Part shown: in pieces, positions 32,225-43,776 of the stretch
How positions within the stretch are numbered: position 1 is the stretch's first letter
Layout of the letters: the number at the start of each line of letters is the position of its first letter
From: Saccopteryx bilineata
Lineage: Eukaryota > Chordata > Mammalia > Chiroptera > Emballonuridae
Direction of reading: 5' to 3'
Assembly: GCF_036850765.1 (NCBI RefSeq)
Contig: NC_089490.1
Span: 105,394,574-105,458,573 of the forward strand
Length of the DNA: 64,000 nucleotides
Position numbers and translations under genes: made by a program
Notes under the pieces: model-generated
The model's input: only the letters and a program-made list of their open reading frames with translations
The model's database searches: none
What the model was told of the DNA's origin: nothing

Positions 32225-32500
32225 GCACCGATGACTCTTTCCTCTAGGATGCTGCACTAGCACCCAGACCTCATAGGTTCACAAGACCTGCTCCACAGGC
32301 ACTCCTCCTCCAGTGTTCTCTGAGCATCCTCTTCGACTTCTCCCTTAGTCAGTCACTGATTCCCACAATCTCACCTCCTAAGTGTTCCTTAAACCCATCT
32401 CCTGCCTCATGTCTCTCAGTCGCTGACTCCACAATAACTTCCCACCTGGCTTTCCTGCCTCTAGAATTTTTGCTCCCTTTCCTGTCTCAATCTATCATTG
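32225..32500 (+). mobile_element. L2 LINE internal fragment
   Basis: TCTCAGTCGCTGACTCCACA, then CCACCTGGCTTTCCTGCCTC. It resembles the L2 segment upstream of the 3' end. Confidence 0.5.
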
Positions 32501-32559
32501 GTATAACTGCGACAATAGTGACTATTTTTTGTTGTTCTATAATTATATTAAGTTAATTT

Positions 32560-32960
32560 GAAACATACATGCATTTGAGAACCCTTTTATTGGATTTTAT
32601 TTTTCTTCTTATCACTTGAAACATTTCAGGTCTACCAAAAACTTGAAAGAATGAATTCTCACATACTGTTAACACGTTGCTATGTTTGCTTTCTTTCTTT
32701 CCTCTCCCCATACGTCATCCTGGCATCAGGACACTTCACTTCCTAATACTTCAGCGTGCACCTTGCTAGGAAAAGAACATTTTCCTACATAACCACAATG
32801 CCATTTCACACCCAGGAAAAACAGTGTGAATTTAATAATACTGATAAACAGATGCAATTAAATCTCTCCCATTGTTCCAGTATTGCCTTTCACAGTTTGG
32901 TTGTTGTATCTTTAGTTTCTTTTACTCTTGATCAACCCTACCCCACCCACACTGTGTTCT
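32560..32960 (-). mobile_element. Ancient L1 fragment, antisense
   Basis: Reads AGGACACTTCACTTCCTAAT and TCCTACATAACCACAATGCC, resembling reversed ancient L1. Its right end holds the template of the insertion at 31291-31339. Confidence 0.45.
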
Positions 32961-33014
32961 TTTAGGGGTTTTTTTTCTTAATGACCTAAATTTTTTTGAA
33001 GAAGACAGCAGCTG

Positions 33015-33233
33015 GCCTGACCAGGCGGTGGCGCAGTGGATAGAGCGTCAGACTGGGATGTGGAAGGACCCAGGTTCGAGACCCTGGGGTTGAGGGCTCA
33101 TCTGGCTTGAGCAAAAAGCTCACTAGCATGGACCCCAAGGTCGCTGGCTCGAGCGGGGGTCACTCGGTCTGCTGAAGGCCTGCAGTCATGCACATATGAG
33201 AAAGCAATCAATGAACAACTATGGTGTCGCAAT
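33015..33233 (+). mobile_element. 3'-truncated family B SINE with perfect target duplications
   Basis: Starts GCCTGACCAGGCGGTGGCGC and stops at GTGTCGCAAT without the CT-rich end or poly(A). It is flanked by perfect 17-bp duplications GAAGAAGACAGCAGCTG at 32998-33014 and 33234-33250. Confidence 0.9.
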
Positions 33234-33250
33234 GAAGAAGACAGCAGCTG

Positions 33251-33755
33251 TCTTGCAGAGTTCTGGCCAGTTTATACCACAACTGTGAGTGTCCCTTTCC
33301 TGCCTAAAGGCCTTCACTGGACACCCACTATCAAAAGGTTAAGGTTAGAACTTAAGATGCCCATAGGTCCTCCATGTCACAGCTTCTGTCCAAGCTGAAT
33401 TCTTTGAGGATTACTTTCCGGCCCTCCACTGTCCTCCACACCCACGTCTATGCTTTTCTTGCCTCTGGACTTTGGTTCTTGCTGTCCCTTCTGCCTTGAA
33501 TGCCCTTTCCCTTCCTCTTTCCCCAGCATATTGTTATTCATGCCTTAAAGACTCAATTCAGGCATTACCTCCTTCAGGAAGTCGTCCCTGATTACCCTGC
33601 CTGGATGCTCCCCTAATATCCATTCTTATCCTTATCCCTGCACTGGGAACACTGTGTTCTAATATTAATAGTGTGCCTGTCTCTTGAGGATATGGACTGT
33701 GGCTTACCCAGCTCTCTGTGCCTCAAAAGTGTGTGTGGAATAAATGAGTGAGAAG
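33251..33755 (+). mobile_element. L2 LINE 3' region
   Basis: Contains TCTGCCTTGAATGCCCTTTC, AGACTCAATTCAGGCATTAC and GTGTGTGGAATAAATGAGTG, close to the L2 3' end. Confidence 0.78.
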
Positions 33756-34015
33756 CAGGAGAGAGGAAGAAAGGGAAGAGAGCCTCTTATCTTGTTCTTC
33801 AGTCCCAGGAAGAAAGGTGTCAGCACACCGTCACTAAGGAAGAAAACCCAAAGAAGGACACTAGTGATGGTCTTATTCCAGGAATAAAAAGCAGAGGGCT
33901 TTTATGTTCCTATCAGCTTTCCTCTTATCACAACAAGTTGCTCCAGAACTGTGTCTCCTGCACCTTTGTAAGCTTTTCTGAGCTGAATGGCTTCCATATT
34001 TTGGTTTTCCTATAG

Positions 34016-34345
34016 CAGGGGTCGGGAACCTATGGCTTGTGAGCCAGATATGGCTCTTTTGATAGCTGTATCGGGCTCGCAGACAAATCTTTAATAAAAA
34101 AAAATAATAATAACATTAAAAATATAAAACATTCTCATGTATTACAATCCATTCATTTCCTACCACTCATGGTCATGGTTGCGGGTGACTGGAGCCAATC
34201 ACAGCTGTCCTCTGGGACAACACCAAATTTTTATTGGATAATGCGTAACATACACGGGTCGGGTCGTTGTATGGCTCTCACAGAATTACATTTTAAAATA
34301 TTTGGCGTTCATGGCTCTTTCAGTCAAAAAGTTTCCCAACCCCTG
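34016..34345. mobile_element. Non-autonomous hAT-type DNA transposon, 330 bp
   Basis: Ends CAGGGGTCGGGAACC and (reverse) CAGGGGTTGGGAAAC. Flanking octamers TCCTATAG (34008-34015) and CCCTATAG (34346-34353) match at seven of eight. No transposase frame. Confidence 0.87.
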
Positions 34346-34739
34346 CCCTATAGTAATAAGGAGTCAAGCCTTGACCATTAAAGAACTTGTAGGCTTGTTT
34401 TCAAGACAGCAAGAAAGATAGGCTGGGGAATCACGTGGCAGCCAGTGTTGGACAGAGGAGCTTTGTAGGCAAGGTATGGGATGGGGGCCACTTCAAAGAG
34501 GGGAAGAAAAGCAGACCCAGGTCTAGCACCTGTGACTGGAGGAAAGGGGACCTTAGGAAATTGGCCTGGGCCTGAGAAGAGCTCATCAAATAAAAAAACT
34601 GCCCCTTGAATACCTTGCATGGGGAGCTACTTTACTAGATATCAAAGAGTTCGAACCTGTGGCAAAATCTAAAAACAATGTTTTAAGACCTGGCAGTGGC
34701 GAAGGGGATTAGCTTTGCCCTAGAAGACAAGGCAAAGAA

Positions 34740-34865
34740 AGGACTCTTCAGAAAAACACTTCAAGGCGGTGTATGGAGATGTGTCATAGAATCGGGCACC
34801 TGAAACCTGTATAGTTATGTTAACCAGTATCACCCCAATAAATTCAATTAAAATTTAAAAATAAA
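34740..34865 (+). mobile_element. L1 3' end
   Basis: Reads GGGCACCTGAAACCTGTATA and CACCCCAATAAATTCAATTA, a bat-type L1 tail. Confidence 0.65.
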
Positions 34866-35044
34866 AATATTTTAAAAATTAGAACTCCTAACAATTTTTA
34901 TTCTACATGCCAGCTCTGATTCATCAGCAGGGCTTTCAGCGTTGCTAAACGGAGATGGAATCTAACGCTATCACCAGATCCAGTTAAGTAAAAAAAAAAT
35001 CAAAAATAAATCTGTGATCGATTAGTCAGGTTCAAGTAAGGAGG

Positions 35045-35080
35045 ATTTTTAAAATTTTTTTTTTAATTTTATTTATTTAT

Positions 35081-35113
<33 letters not shown>

Positions 35114-35434
35114 AGACAGAGAGTGAGTCAGAGAGAGGGACAGGGACAGACAGGCAGGAATGGAGAGAGATGAGAAGCATCAATCATTAGTTTTTCATTG
35201 CGTGTTGCAATACCTAAGTTATTCATTGATTGCTCTCTCATATGTGCCTTGACCACGAGCCTTCAGCAGACCAAGTAACCCCTTGTTGGGCCCAGCGACT
35301 TTGGGTTCAAGCTGATAGGCTTTTTGCTCAAACCAGATGAGCCCGCGCTCAAGCTGACGACCTCGGGGTCTTGAACCTGGGTCCTCTGCATCCCAGTCCG
35401 AAGCTCTATCCACTGCACCACCGCCTGGTCAGGC
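35045..35434 (-). mobile_element. tRNA-derived SINE, family B
   Basis: Minus orientation with TAAGGAGGA duplications and an (ATTT)n tail at 35070-35110. Confidence 0.87.
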
Positions 35435-35449
35435 TAAGGAGGAGTTTAA

Positions 35450-35580
35450 GAGGACCTGGGATATGTACATAAAATGGGTTTCTTTTTGCTTAATTCCTTT
35501 ACCTTCTCTCATCCAGTCCCCTAATGCCCCTTCCCCGCCCTGACAGCTATCAGTCTGTTCCATGTATCCATACCTCTGTG
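35450..35580 (-). mobile_element. L1 fragment, antisense
   Basis: Reads CCCTGACAGCTATCAGTCTG and TCCATGTATCCATACCTC, typical of reversed L1. Confidence 0.45.
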
Positions 35581-35749
35581 GGTCAAGGTCACCCCCATAA
35601 ATTGAATAAATAAATAAATAAAAATGACCTGGGAATCAAAAGGGAACATAATAGAGGAGACCCTAAAATTTATTGTTGAATGACTTAAATCCAGCAAGCA
35701 TGTACCTAAGCAGAGAAATATATCATGGGCTTTGTCGTTAAACATAGCT

Positions 35750-36085
35750 GACTTTGAATCTAGTTCTGCCTCATTTCTTAGCTGTGTAATCTTGGGAATT
35801 TATAAAACCCAATCTTTAAAATGGGACTGTTCTGCAGATTAAATGAAATAACCCATAATAATAATAGTAACACTTACATAGCAGTTTTTATATGCCAGGC
35901 ATGGTTCTAACACCTGTATAAATATTACTTCATTCTATTCACACAACAACCTTAACAGGTTATTATCCCCCAAGGAAACTAAAGTTCAGAAAGATTAAGA
36001 TACTTGCCAAAGGTGACATAACTAATGAATGGCAGAGCCAGGATTCACAGGTAGGCAGTCTGGCTCTGAGTTCACATTCTTCACC
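35750..36085. repeat. Two MIR elements in opposite orientation
   Basis: 35750-35850 reads forward MIR (CTTAGCTGTGTAATCTTGGG). 35855-36085 reads reversed MIR (TATGCCAGGCATGGTTCTAA, AATGGCAGAGCCAGGATTCA). Confidence 0.75.
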
Positions 36086-36484
36086 ACCCTAACAGCTATT
36101 ACGAGCTTGCCCTTCTCCATTGCTGATTGGTACCATTATGCATCAAACAACTGACATGCCCTGTGATTTCACTTAACTCCATATGATTTATACCCTGAAG
36201 TTTGCACATGCATAGAAACCATTTAATAGAGCACTTCATCTTCAACCAGGCAAGCTACAGACTCATGATTAGGATAAGAGCACAGGGTCACCTGAAGAAA
36301 GAGAAAGAAGAAAAAAATCAGGACTCAGGAATTTGGCCTCTGACAAAACACTCTGGCCTTTCTACTTTCTACTTTCTACTGTAGCATGAAAGGTTTACTC
36401 AAGATCCACCAAAACACGCAAGACAAGGAAGCCCATTGAGGGAGAACCATCCTGCTATCCCCTATGTGGGAATGAGGCATTCTT

Positions 36485-36720
36485 TTACAAAATGGCTCTC
36501 CGCCAGCTGTCGATAAACTAAGGCTCCTGGGGCAAATCCTGCACATCACTGTTTTTTTGTAAATAAAATTCTATTGGAACATAAGTGGACTCATTCTTTG
36601 ACATTTTGTCTGTGGCTGTTTTCACACTATAACAGCAGATCTGAGTAGTTGCAGCAGAGATCGCATGGCCAGCAAAACCTCCTGTCTGGTCCCTTGCAGA
36701 AAAAGTTTGCTGATCCTGCT
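36485..36720 (-). mobile_element. Old hAT (Charlie-type) MER element
   Basis: Reads TTGTAAATAAAATTCTATTG, GTCTGTGGCTGTTTTCACAC and AAAAGTTTGCTGATCCTG, the familiar order of a common Charlie-type MER repeat. Confidence 0.55.
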
Positions 36721-37329
36721 TCCTGCTTCTGGCCAGATTTTCTAGACATCTATATGGCACATGGAATCAATCTTAGGTCCTTGACAAGGGAAAGAAGAAC
36801 AAGATGTCTCCTTGTATTCACCAAGAGAAGTACGAAGTAGGATGCCCCTGAGGAACCACTGTGTTAAACAATGTTAAGCATATTTCTCTACTGCTCAAAA
36901 ATGCCATTATACTTTGAGATTTCTGAGGGGCAGATATGGTTCACAAAGCTCATTTCGCCATGCGACTATCTTCTTCAGAGCATTCCTAGGCAAATGATGA
37001 ACCAAAAGAAGTCTTTAGAATCGTGCTCTTTGAGAACTAGAAATGGAAACTGTGAGGGCTATAGCTTAACGAGCATGGTTTTGTCTCAGCAAAGAAAGAG
37101 GGAGAACAAAAAAGAGATCCAGAGTGGGAGAAAGGCAGAGCGGTGTTGGAAGGGAGGAAAGAAGAAATCAGGGCCCTGGAGGGACCTAAGGATAGGAGGA
37201 ACACATGGGTGACTTGACTATCAAAAGGATGTGTCAAAAGCAGGGCTGCTGCCCAATGCAGGACATGTGGTCCCTTGTCACCATCATCACCTTTATTATT
37301 AGCACCACCAGAGGAGCTAAACTTCCCTA

Positions 37330-37530
37330 AGGCCTTACTACTCTGCAGGTCCCTTATAGAAATACAATGTCACTTAATTCCCATTTTACAGATGGGGAAA
37401 TAGAGTCATAGACAAGTAAACTCCCTCAGAGTCAAAGCTTATAAAGCTTGTAAGTGGCAGACCATATATCCAACTCTGGGAGTCCAACCCCTGAGCCCAT
37501 GTTCTCACCACTGTACCACACTGCTCTACT
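37330..37530 (-). repeat. MIR element
   Basis: Contains TTCCCATTTTACAGATGGGG and CCCATGTTCTCACCACTGTA. Confidence 0.72.
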
Positions 37531-38386
37531 TCTAGATGAAGGGCTAGAATTTCATTATGTAGCACAAAATGGATACTGTATAGAAATGCAACACCAAAAC
37601 ATTTGGAGGAAAAGACAAAACAAACAATGTCACTTTGGATATTTGGCTGCACAGGGCCAAATAGCTAGAGTACTGATTTTTTTTTTCCCACAGCTCAGCC
37701 AGATGTTTTGATATCATCAGCTTTTCTTCCTCTCTCTCTCTTTTTTTTAACTCTTATATTAACTATGCCTTCTTATATCATAATTTATATATTAGGCTTA
37801 TCCAATATATTATACTTGTTCATAGAATGAACACAAGAAGACCTTTTTTTATGTTAAAAAGCATGTTCAACCTGAACAGTCTGACTAAAGCTCTTATCCT
37901 GTTCATGACCCTGTATTTACAATAAGCTTCCACAACTGCTAGTTCTTTTGAGGGAGTGGGGGATCGGGGACCTCAGAACAGCTTCCTGGGACAGATTCCA
38001 AAAACATGAATCACAGATCAATTAAATCTTGTGTAGCTCAGAAACATACCTACATGGAATGCTAGATTAGTGTTTATCTTCATCCTAGCTAACTGCTGAT
38101 TTCCACGTTTAAAATGTGATGCAAATAGTAAATCACACCATTTGGGGTGGGTAGGGATAATAAACCCAGTTCCTGAAAAGCAGCCCAGGATGTGAACAAT
38201 TTGCTATAACAGCAAAGAAAAGAAAAAGTCCTGTTGGTATGTTACAAATATTGGCTGGGGGCTCCGAAATGCAATGTTTGTGTGGGTCCGTCTACCTCTG
38301 ATTTACTTTCTTGCATATATAGCAAAATAAAGGACTAGGGCAGAGTAGAATGAAAAGGCTGCCACGCTTCATAAATTTCTGTTTAC

Positions 38387-38900
38387 CTGGTGACTGGCGA
38401 GGGCAGGGCTTTGGGATCCCGGGTCCAGAAGAGCTGCAGGACTGAGTATTCAAATAGCGACTGGCTCTGGGCTGCTGCCTTTCACGGCGTTGCCGCCGCC
38501 GCCGCCGCCGCCGCCGCTGCTGCTGCTTCTTCTAAGATCCCATTGGAAAACCCAAAGGACTGGCGAGCCCAAAGCCAATATTACGTTTCCAAGAGAGTAT
38601 TCCTCCTCGACTCGCACCCTCCCCCCTTTGCTTGCGTTCACTCTGGAGCAGCTCGGGTTTCTTCCACCCCTTGGCGAAGCAGCTGAGAATCTAGGCATTG
38701 GGCTGGCGGCCCCTGAAACCACTTCCAGATGTGCTGGGCCAGCCAGCTGGGACGGGCCTGACTTCCTCTGGCATCCTAGTCCAGGAGTCTGCGTGCAAAT
38801 CATTTCAAAAACAGGGCTGCTCTGGAGGAAAAGGTTAGAGACCGAGAAAAAGCAAATGCTTGGAGGGTGAATTTCTACCACATGTTGGGGCTAAGGTAGA
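38387..38900 (-). promoter_or_regulatory. GLT8D2: Probable GLT8D2 first untranslated exon and promoter
   Basis: A GC-rich, CpG-containing island stands alone in AT-rich sequence. On the minus strand it ends at a good donor, CAGTCACCAG|GTAAAC (exon end 38387). It lies about 11 kb upstream of HCFC2, close to the spacing I recall between the human GLT8D2 and HCFC2 starts. It holds a (GCC)8(GCT)4 tract at 38492-38527. The assignment is by position, island character and donor only. Transcript data would be needed to fix the start site. Confidence 0.5.
38492..38527. repeat. (GCC)8(GCT)4 trinucleotide tract
   Basis: Pure triplets, 36 bp, read as (AGC)4(GGC)8 on the GLT8D2 strand. It lies in the probable 5' untranslated exon. 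Confidence 0.95.
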
Positions 38901-38940
38901 CTTTCCGGCAGAAGTGGAAAATAATGTTCATAGTGATTTT

Positions 38941-39343
38941 TTTAAAATAATTTTTTAGACTTTTTTTTTTTTTTGGTATTTTTCTGAAGCTGGAAACGGG
39001 GAGAGACAGTCAGACAGACTCCCGCATGCGCCCAACCGGGATCCACCCGGCACGCCCACCACGGGCGACACTCTGCCCACCAGGGGGCGATGCTCTGCCC
39101 CTGGGGGGGGGGTTGCTCTGCAGCGACCAGAGCCACTCTAGCGCCTGGGGCAGAGGCCAAGGAGCCATCCCCAGCGCCCGGGCCATCCTTGCTCCAATGG
39201 AGCCTCGGCTGCGGGAGGGGAAGAGAGAGACAGAGAGGAAGGGGGGGGTGGAGAAGCAGATGGGTGTGCCCTGGCCGGGAATCGAACCAGGGTCCCCCGC
39301 ACGCCAGGCCGACACTCCACCGCTGAGCCAACCGGCCAGGGCC
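38941..39343 (-). mobile_element. tRNA-derived SINE, family A
   Basis: Perfect 15-bp duplications GTTCATAGTGATTTT at 38926-38940 and 39346-39360. CTCF-like motif at 39074-39092. Confidence 0.9.
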
Positions 39344-39375
39344 TTGTTCATAGTGATTTTAAGAGTATATTTATA

Positions 39376-39700
39376 GCCTGACCAGGTGGTGGCTCAGTGG
39401 ATAGAGCGTCCAACTGGGATGCGGAAGGACCCAGGTTCGAGACCCCGAGGTTGCCAGCTTGAGCGTGGGCTCATCTGGCTTGAGCAAAGAGCTCACCAGC
39501 TTGGACCCAAGGTCCCTGGCTCCAGCAGGGGGTTACTTGGTCTGCTGAAGGCCCACGGTCAAGGCACATGTGAGAAAGCAATCAATGAACAACTAAGAAG
39601 TCGCAACGCGCAACGAGAAACTGATGATTGATGCTTCTCATCTCTCTCCGTTCCTGTCTGTCTGTCCCTGTCTATCTCTGTCTCTGTAAAAAAAAAAAAA
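39376..39700 (+). mobile_element. tRNA-derived SINE, family B
   Basis: Duplications AAGAGTATATTTATAG (39360-39375) and AAGAGTATCTTTATAG (39701-39716). It sits 16 bp from the preceding SINE. Confidence 0.9.
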
Positions 39701-39716
39701 AAGAGTATCTTTATAG

Positions 39717-41979
39717 ACACTAGCGTCTCCTGAAATCTAGTGATTAAAATGCTGTTGTCCCCAAATCAAACCCGGGTAACAACTATGGTCTCATCCTACT
39801 GACACAATGACAACGGCAGAAGTTTCAAGAAGATGTGTTTTGTGCCTGAACATAGGAATCAGGAAAGGAATCAACCCCACTCCACTCTGTATTGTTCTGT
39901 GCTTCTGTCTCTTAGCCTCAGAAACCCAGGAAATGGTGCCAGCAGTTTGCCTGGGATCATGGAACTTATTTCTGCAATGGCCTCTCTCCCTAGTTCCTAT
40001 AAGGAAATGAGGACCCCACCCTGTTCGCAGGCCCCCTCGAAAGTAGTGTTGCCTGAAAGAAATATGACACAAGCCACATTGCAGTTTTAAATTTTCTAGT
40101 ACTCACTTTAGGAAATTTATGAAGAGATGAAATTAATTTTGATGATATATTTTCTTTAATCCAATATATACAAAGCATTACCATTTCAACACAGAATTAT
40201 ATAAAACATTTTAAGCCATGCATTTTATATTTTTAGGGTACTAAGTCTTTGAAACCAGCATGTATTTTACTCTTGTAGCACAGCTCAATTTAAACACTAA
40301 ATTTCATCAGAAATAATTGATTTGTATTTAGATTTTATAAAATGTACAGTTTAAAGCATAAATTCACATACCCAGGTTGTTCTAATAATACTTAAAAGTT
40401 TCACAATAACTGAGTTGAGTATTGGTTTTTCAATTTAAATTAATTAAAACTAAGTAAAATTTAACCTTCAGTTCCTTAGTTGCACTGGTCACATTTTAAG
40501 TACTCAATGTGGCTAGAATGAATAATAATTGTAAGAAAAGAGATTTAGTGAGGTTTTTTTCAGACTTAAACTTGAAGAGTGAGAATATCCCAAATAACTT
40601 CCATTGGTGTAGCACTTTGAACATGGGCAGTGTTTTCATATCTTCTTTTTTATTTAAATCTCACAATATTCCTGTCCAGTAAGTTGAGATGTGATTCATT
40701 CCAATTTGCAGATGAACAAACCGAGGCTTCCTATTCAACATTTCTCAACTGTTTCTTACTTGAGGCATGTTTCAGATACGAGGATTTCTGGCAGCAATTC
40801 TAGGGTTAAATTACATACACAGTTATTGCATTCTTCAGTTGGCCATTCTTCAGCATCAAGTCACTGTTTGTATAGAATTATTGGCAGTCCTGGGGGTGTG
40901 CCCTATATACGCCTATCCCAGAGCCCTCACATGATCCAGGAAGCATGTCGTTTTTCTTTGGAGCTGGCTCAACATTGTGTTATTCTTCTTTTTTTGACTC
41001 CCATAAAGGTGTATTCTGTTTTAAACCACAGCTCCAGTCAGTGTTTTTGCTAACAGACATGGTTATGAGATACTTATCTCTAGTTGTGGCTAAAGCATTT
41101 TTATACATCGACCCTATGGGAAGTCAGAAGGTTCCATGGCAACACAGGGTACTGTGCTCTCAGTACTCTTGTTCCAGTCCTCATTGCTTCTATGTGAAAA
41201 ATAGCACCAACCTTTCCTAACCCAGGTCTTGCCATTGCTTTTCCAGAATTATGTGCTGTCAGGAGCAGCAAGATAATCCCTCAAACACATCCCAAGCCAT
41301 AGTGGTAGAAAATGCTCCAAGGGAACTCTTGCTCATTCCAGTTTCCTCCAAAGATTGTTTTCTCCTCCTCTGTATCTGTTGTCCACAGAGCAGAATGCCT
41401 GGCCCAGTGTAAGAGCTGGTGAATAAGTAGGTTCAGAACGTAGGACAACTGAAGCACCCAAAATGGGGACTCAGAATTGAAATAATAATTACGTGGTTTT
41501 CAGAGACTTTGCTTGCTATTTATATTAACTTCATTATGGACCCAAATCTCTCTGGTCATTGTTCATTGTACACTTTCTCCCTGACCCCCTCTGTCTGCAA
41601 CTCCAGATTCTTTCTCTTTATTTCTGCTGGCTCATGTTCTGAGGATGCAAGAGGCTTATTATCCATGACCTAGATTTCTACAGTGTGGGGAAGAAATGAG
41701 GAGAACAGAAAGAGACACAGGATATAAGTGTAGCAGCTACCAGCATGGGTTCTGGAGACAGACAGACCTGAGTGTTAGCTCAAGCCTCATACTTAGATGT
41801 TACTAAAAATCTCACTTCGGTTTCCTCATCTATAAAGTGGGGAAGCCTCATAGGACCCTTGCCAGGGTTAAAGGCATCATGCACGTGAAACAATAAGGGC
41901 TCAATATATGGAGGTTATTATTATTGTTGCTTGGAGAGGCCTGAGGTATGAACTACGGAAAGGAGGTGTAATAGTACAG
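39717..41979. other. Intergenic stretch without recognisable genes
   Basis: AT-rich and unassigned apart from MIR fragments at 40640-40735 (reversed) and 41740-41920 (forward). Confidence 0.7.
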
Positions 41980-42829
41980 CAGTGGTTCTCAAAGTGTGTG
42001 CCAGGGCGCACTGGTGCACCCTAGATTTCCAGGTGTGCCCTATGGTATGCCAGAGAAATATGTGCCTGTTAGGGACCAAAAAACCAACAGGGTTTTTGGA
42101 GTTTAGATGTTTGGGGGACAGAGGTGTGGGGAACTGGCTGTAAGCTGACAGTCTGCCCAACCCCCCACCTCACTTGCCTGATTAGGTTTCAAAAGGCTGT
42201 TAAACTGTGGTGCTGGATTATTTACACTACCCCCCATGTTCCCCAGAAAGACTGGAGGCAAGTTTCTTCTATCCTTTGTTTGGTGTAAAGTTAAGATAAT
42301 ATGTACGGTGGAGGTTTTCTGCACTCAACACAATTAAAAGTAAAAAGAGAGGAATTCTTCAATGTATTGACAAGGAAATGAGAGTCCACCTTTCAATATA
42401 TGCCCAAACATTGAAGAAATCACTAGGACACATCAGGCTCACGTTCCTCATAAACACAAGAATGATAAAACTTAACACATTTGCACCAGGACCTGCCAAA
42501 TTTACTAAATCTAACTAAGAATGTATCTATACATATAAAAAGATAACTTTTTTGTCATTTTTTTATTTTTTAACCCCTCTTTTTATAAATTCTAAAAAGC
42601 ATAATTCAAAAAATGTAACATAAAAATGTTTTTTAATGTCAGAATAAATTTAATTTTGTCGTATTTACTTCATTTAATTACCATAAAAGCACGCTTGGAC
42701 TTTATATTTCTTCTTTAATATTTGACTTAATTATTATAACCTATTTCTCAGAAATTTGTATATAGTGAGCCTACACTTATTTGTAGGATTTTAAATGCGC
42801 CCCGACTTCAAAATGTTTGAGAATCACTG
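41980..42829. mobile_element. hAT-type DNA transposon, 850 bp, with decayed transposase tail
   Basis: Ends CAGTGGTTCTCAAAGTGTG and (reverse) CAGTGATTCTCAAACATTT, flanked by a perfect 8-bp duplication TAGTACAG (41972-41979, 42830-42837). Around 42330-42480 two overlapping frames read IDKEMRVHLS and then NIEEITRTHQAHVPH, resembling the C-terminus of ZBED5/Buster-like hAT transposases with a frameshift. Internally deleted and non-functional. Confidence 0.88.
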
Positions 42830-43349
42830 TAGTACAGTAACAACAAAAAAAGTCCAAATGAGTTATGTGATGTTGCAAACTCTGTTGGTAGCCTACTTAA
42901 TAGCCTTCTCTATTTCCTCCCTTCAAATAGAAACATTATCTTTTGGGACAGCAAGGTGCCCAGGTAAAAATACTCACCTTCTCAGACATTCTAAGCTAAA
43001 GTGTCATGTGAGCAGAGTCAGCTGTCTATGACTTCCTAGAAAGTTAAGAGTTTCCATGCACAGAGCTGTTTGCTGCCTTTTGCTCTTTCTTTGTCTGAAA
43101 TCCAACCTTGATGCCTGGAGGTAGAGTAGCATCTTGCAGCTTTGATGATAAAGGTCCATGCTGGGCTGTTGCATATGGTCACAGTGGCTGTGCATGAGAC
43201 TGCAGTGTTGAATCAGTCAGAGTCCTGGCAGGATACACAGATGACTCAATCGAATGGGCTAATGGTGGAGACTATGAGAAAAAAAAAAAAGACTATTTGA
43301 AAAGGTGTAGTCAGCATTCGGCAAACATGATTAAGAAATGGTATAGTAG

Positions 43350-43760
43350 GCCCTGGCTGGTTGGCTCAGCGGTAGAGCGTCGGCCTGGCGTGCGGGGGAC
43401 CCAGGTTTGATTCCTGGCCAGGGCACATAGGAGAAGCGCCCATTTGCTTCTCCACCCACCCCCCTCCTTCCTCTCTGTCTCTCTCTTCCCCTCCCACAGC
43501 CAAGGCTCCATTGGAGCAAAGATGGCCCGGGCGCTGGGGATGGCTCCTTGGCCTCTGCCCCAGGCGCTAGAGTGGCTCTGGTCGTGGCAGAGAGACGCCC
43601 CGGAGGGGCAGAGCATCGCCCCCTGGTGGGCAGAGCGTGGCCCCTGGTGGGCGTGCCGGGTGGATCCCGGTCGGGCGCATGTGGGAGTCTGTCTGACTGT
43701 CTCTCCCCGTTTCAAGCTTCAGAAAAAAAAAAAATAATAATAATAAAAAAATTAAAAAAC
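43350..43760 (+). mobile_element. tRNA-derived SINE, family A, young
   Basis: Perfect 16-bp duplications AGAAATGGTATAGTAG at 43334-43349 and 43761-43776. The head GGTTGGCTCAGCGGTAGAGC is well kept. CTCF-like motif on the minus strand at 43614-43632 and a second, weaker one at 43636-43654. Confidence 0.92.
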
Positions 43761-43776
43761 AGAAATGGTATAGTAG

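Larger units (their letters stand above)
26410..38386. other. Long GLT8D2 5' intron, repeat-rich
   Basis: Between the start-codon exon and the putative first exon. Outside the listed repeats I see no coding exon. Stretches 27420-29030 and 36720-38380 are unassigned. Confidence 0.55.

Noticed and set aside
38390..38870. Poly-Ala/poly-Pro open frames at the GCC tract
   Set aside because: They are readings of a triplet repeat in a probable 5' untranslated exon, with no family likeness in any frame.
43311..43715. 134-codon minus-strand open frame
   Set aside because: It lies entirely within a family A SINE. Similar frames recur in other copies and are products of the GC-rich SINE body.
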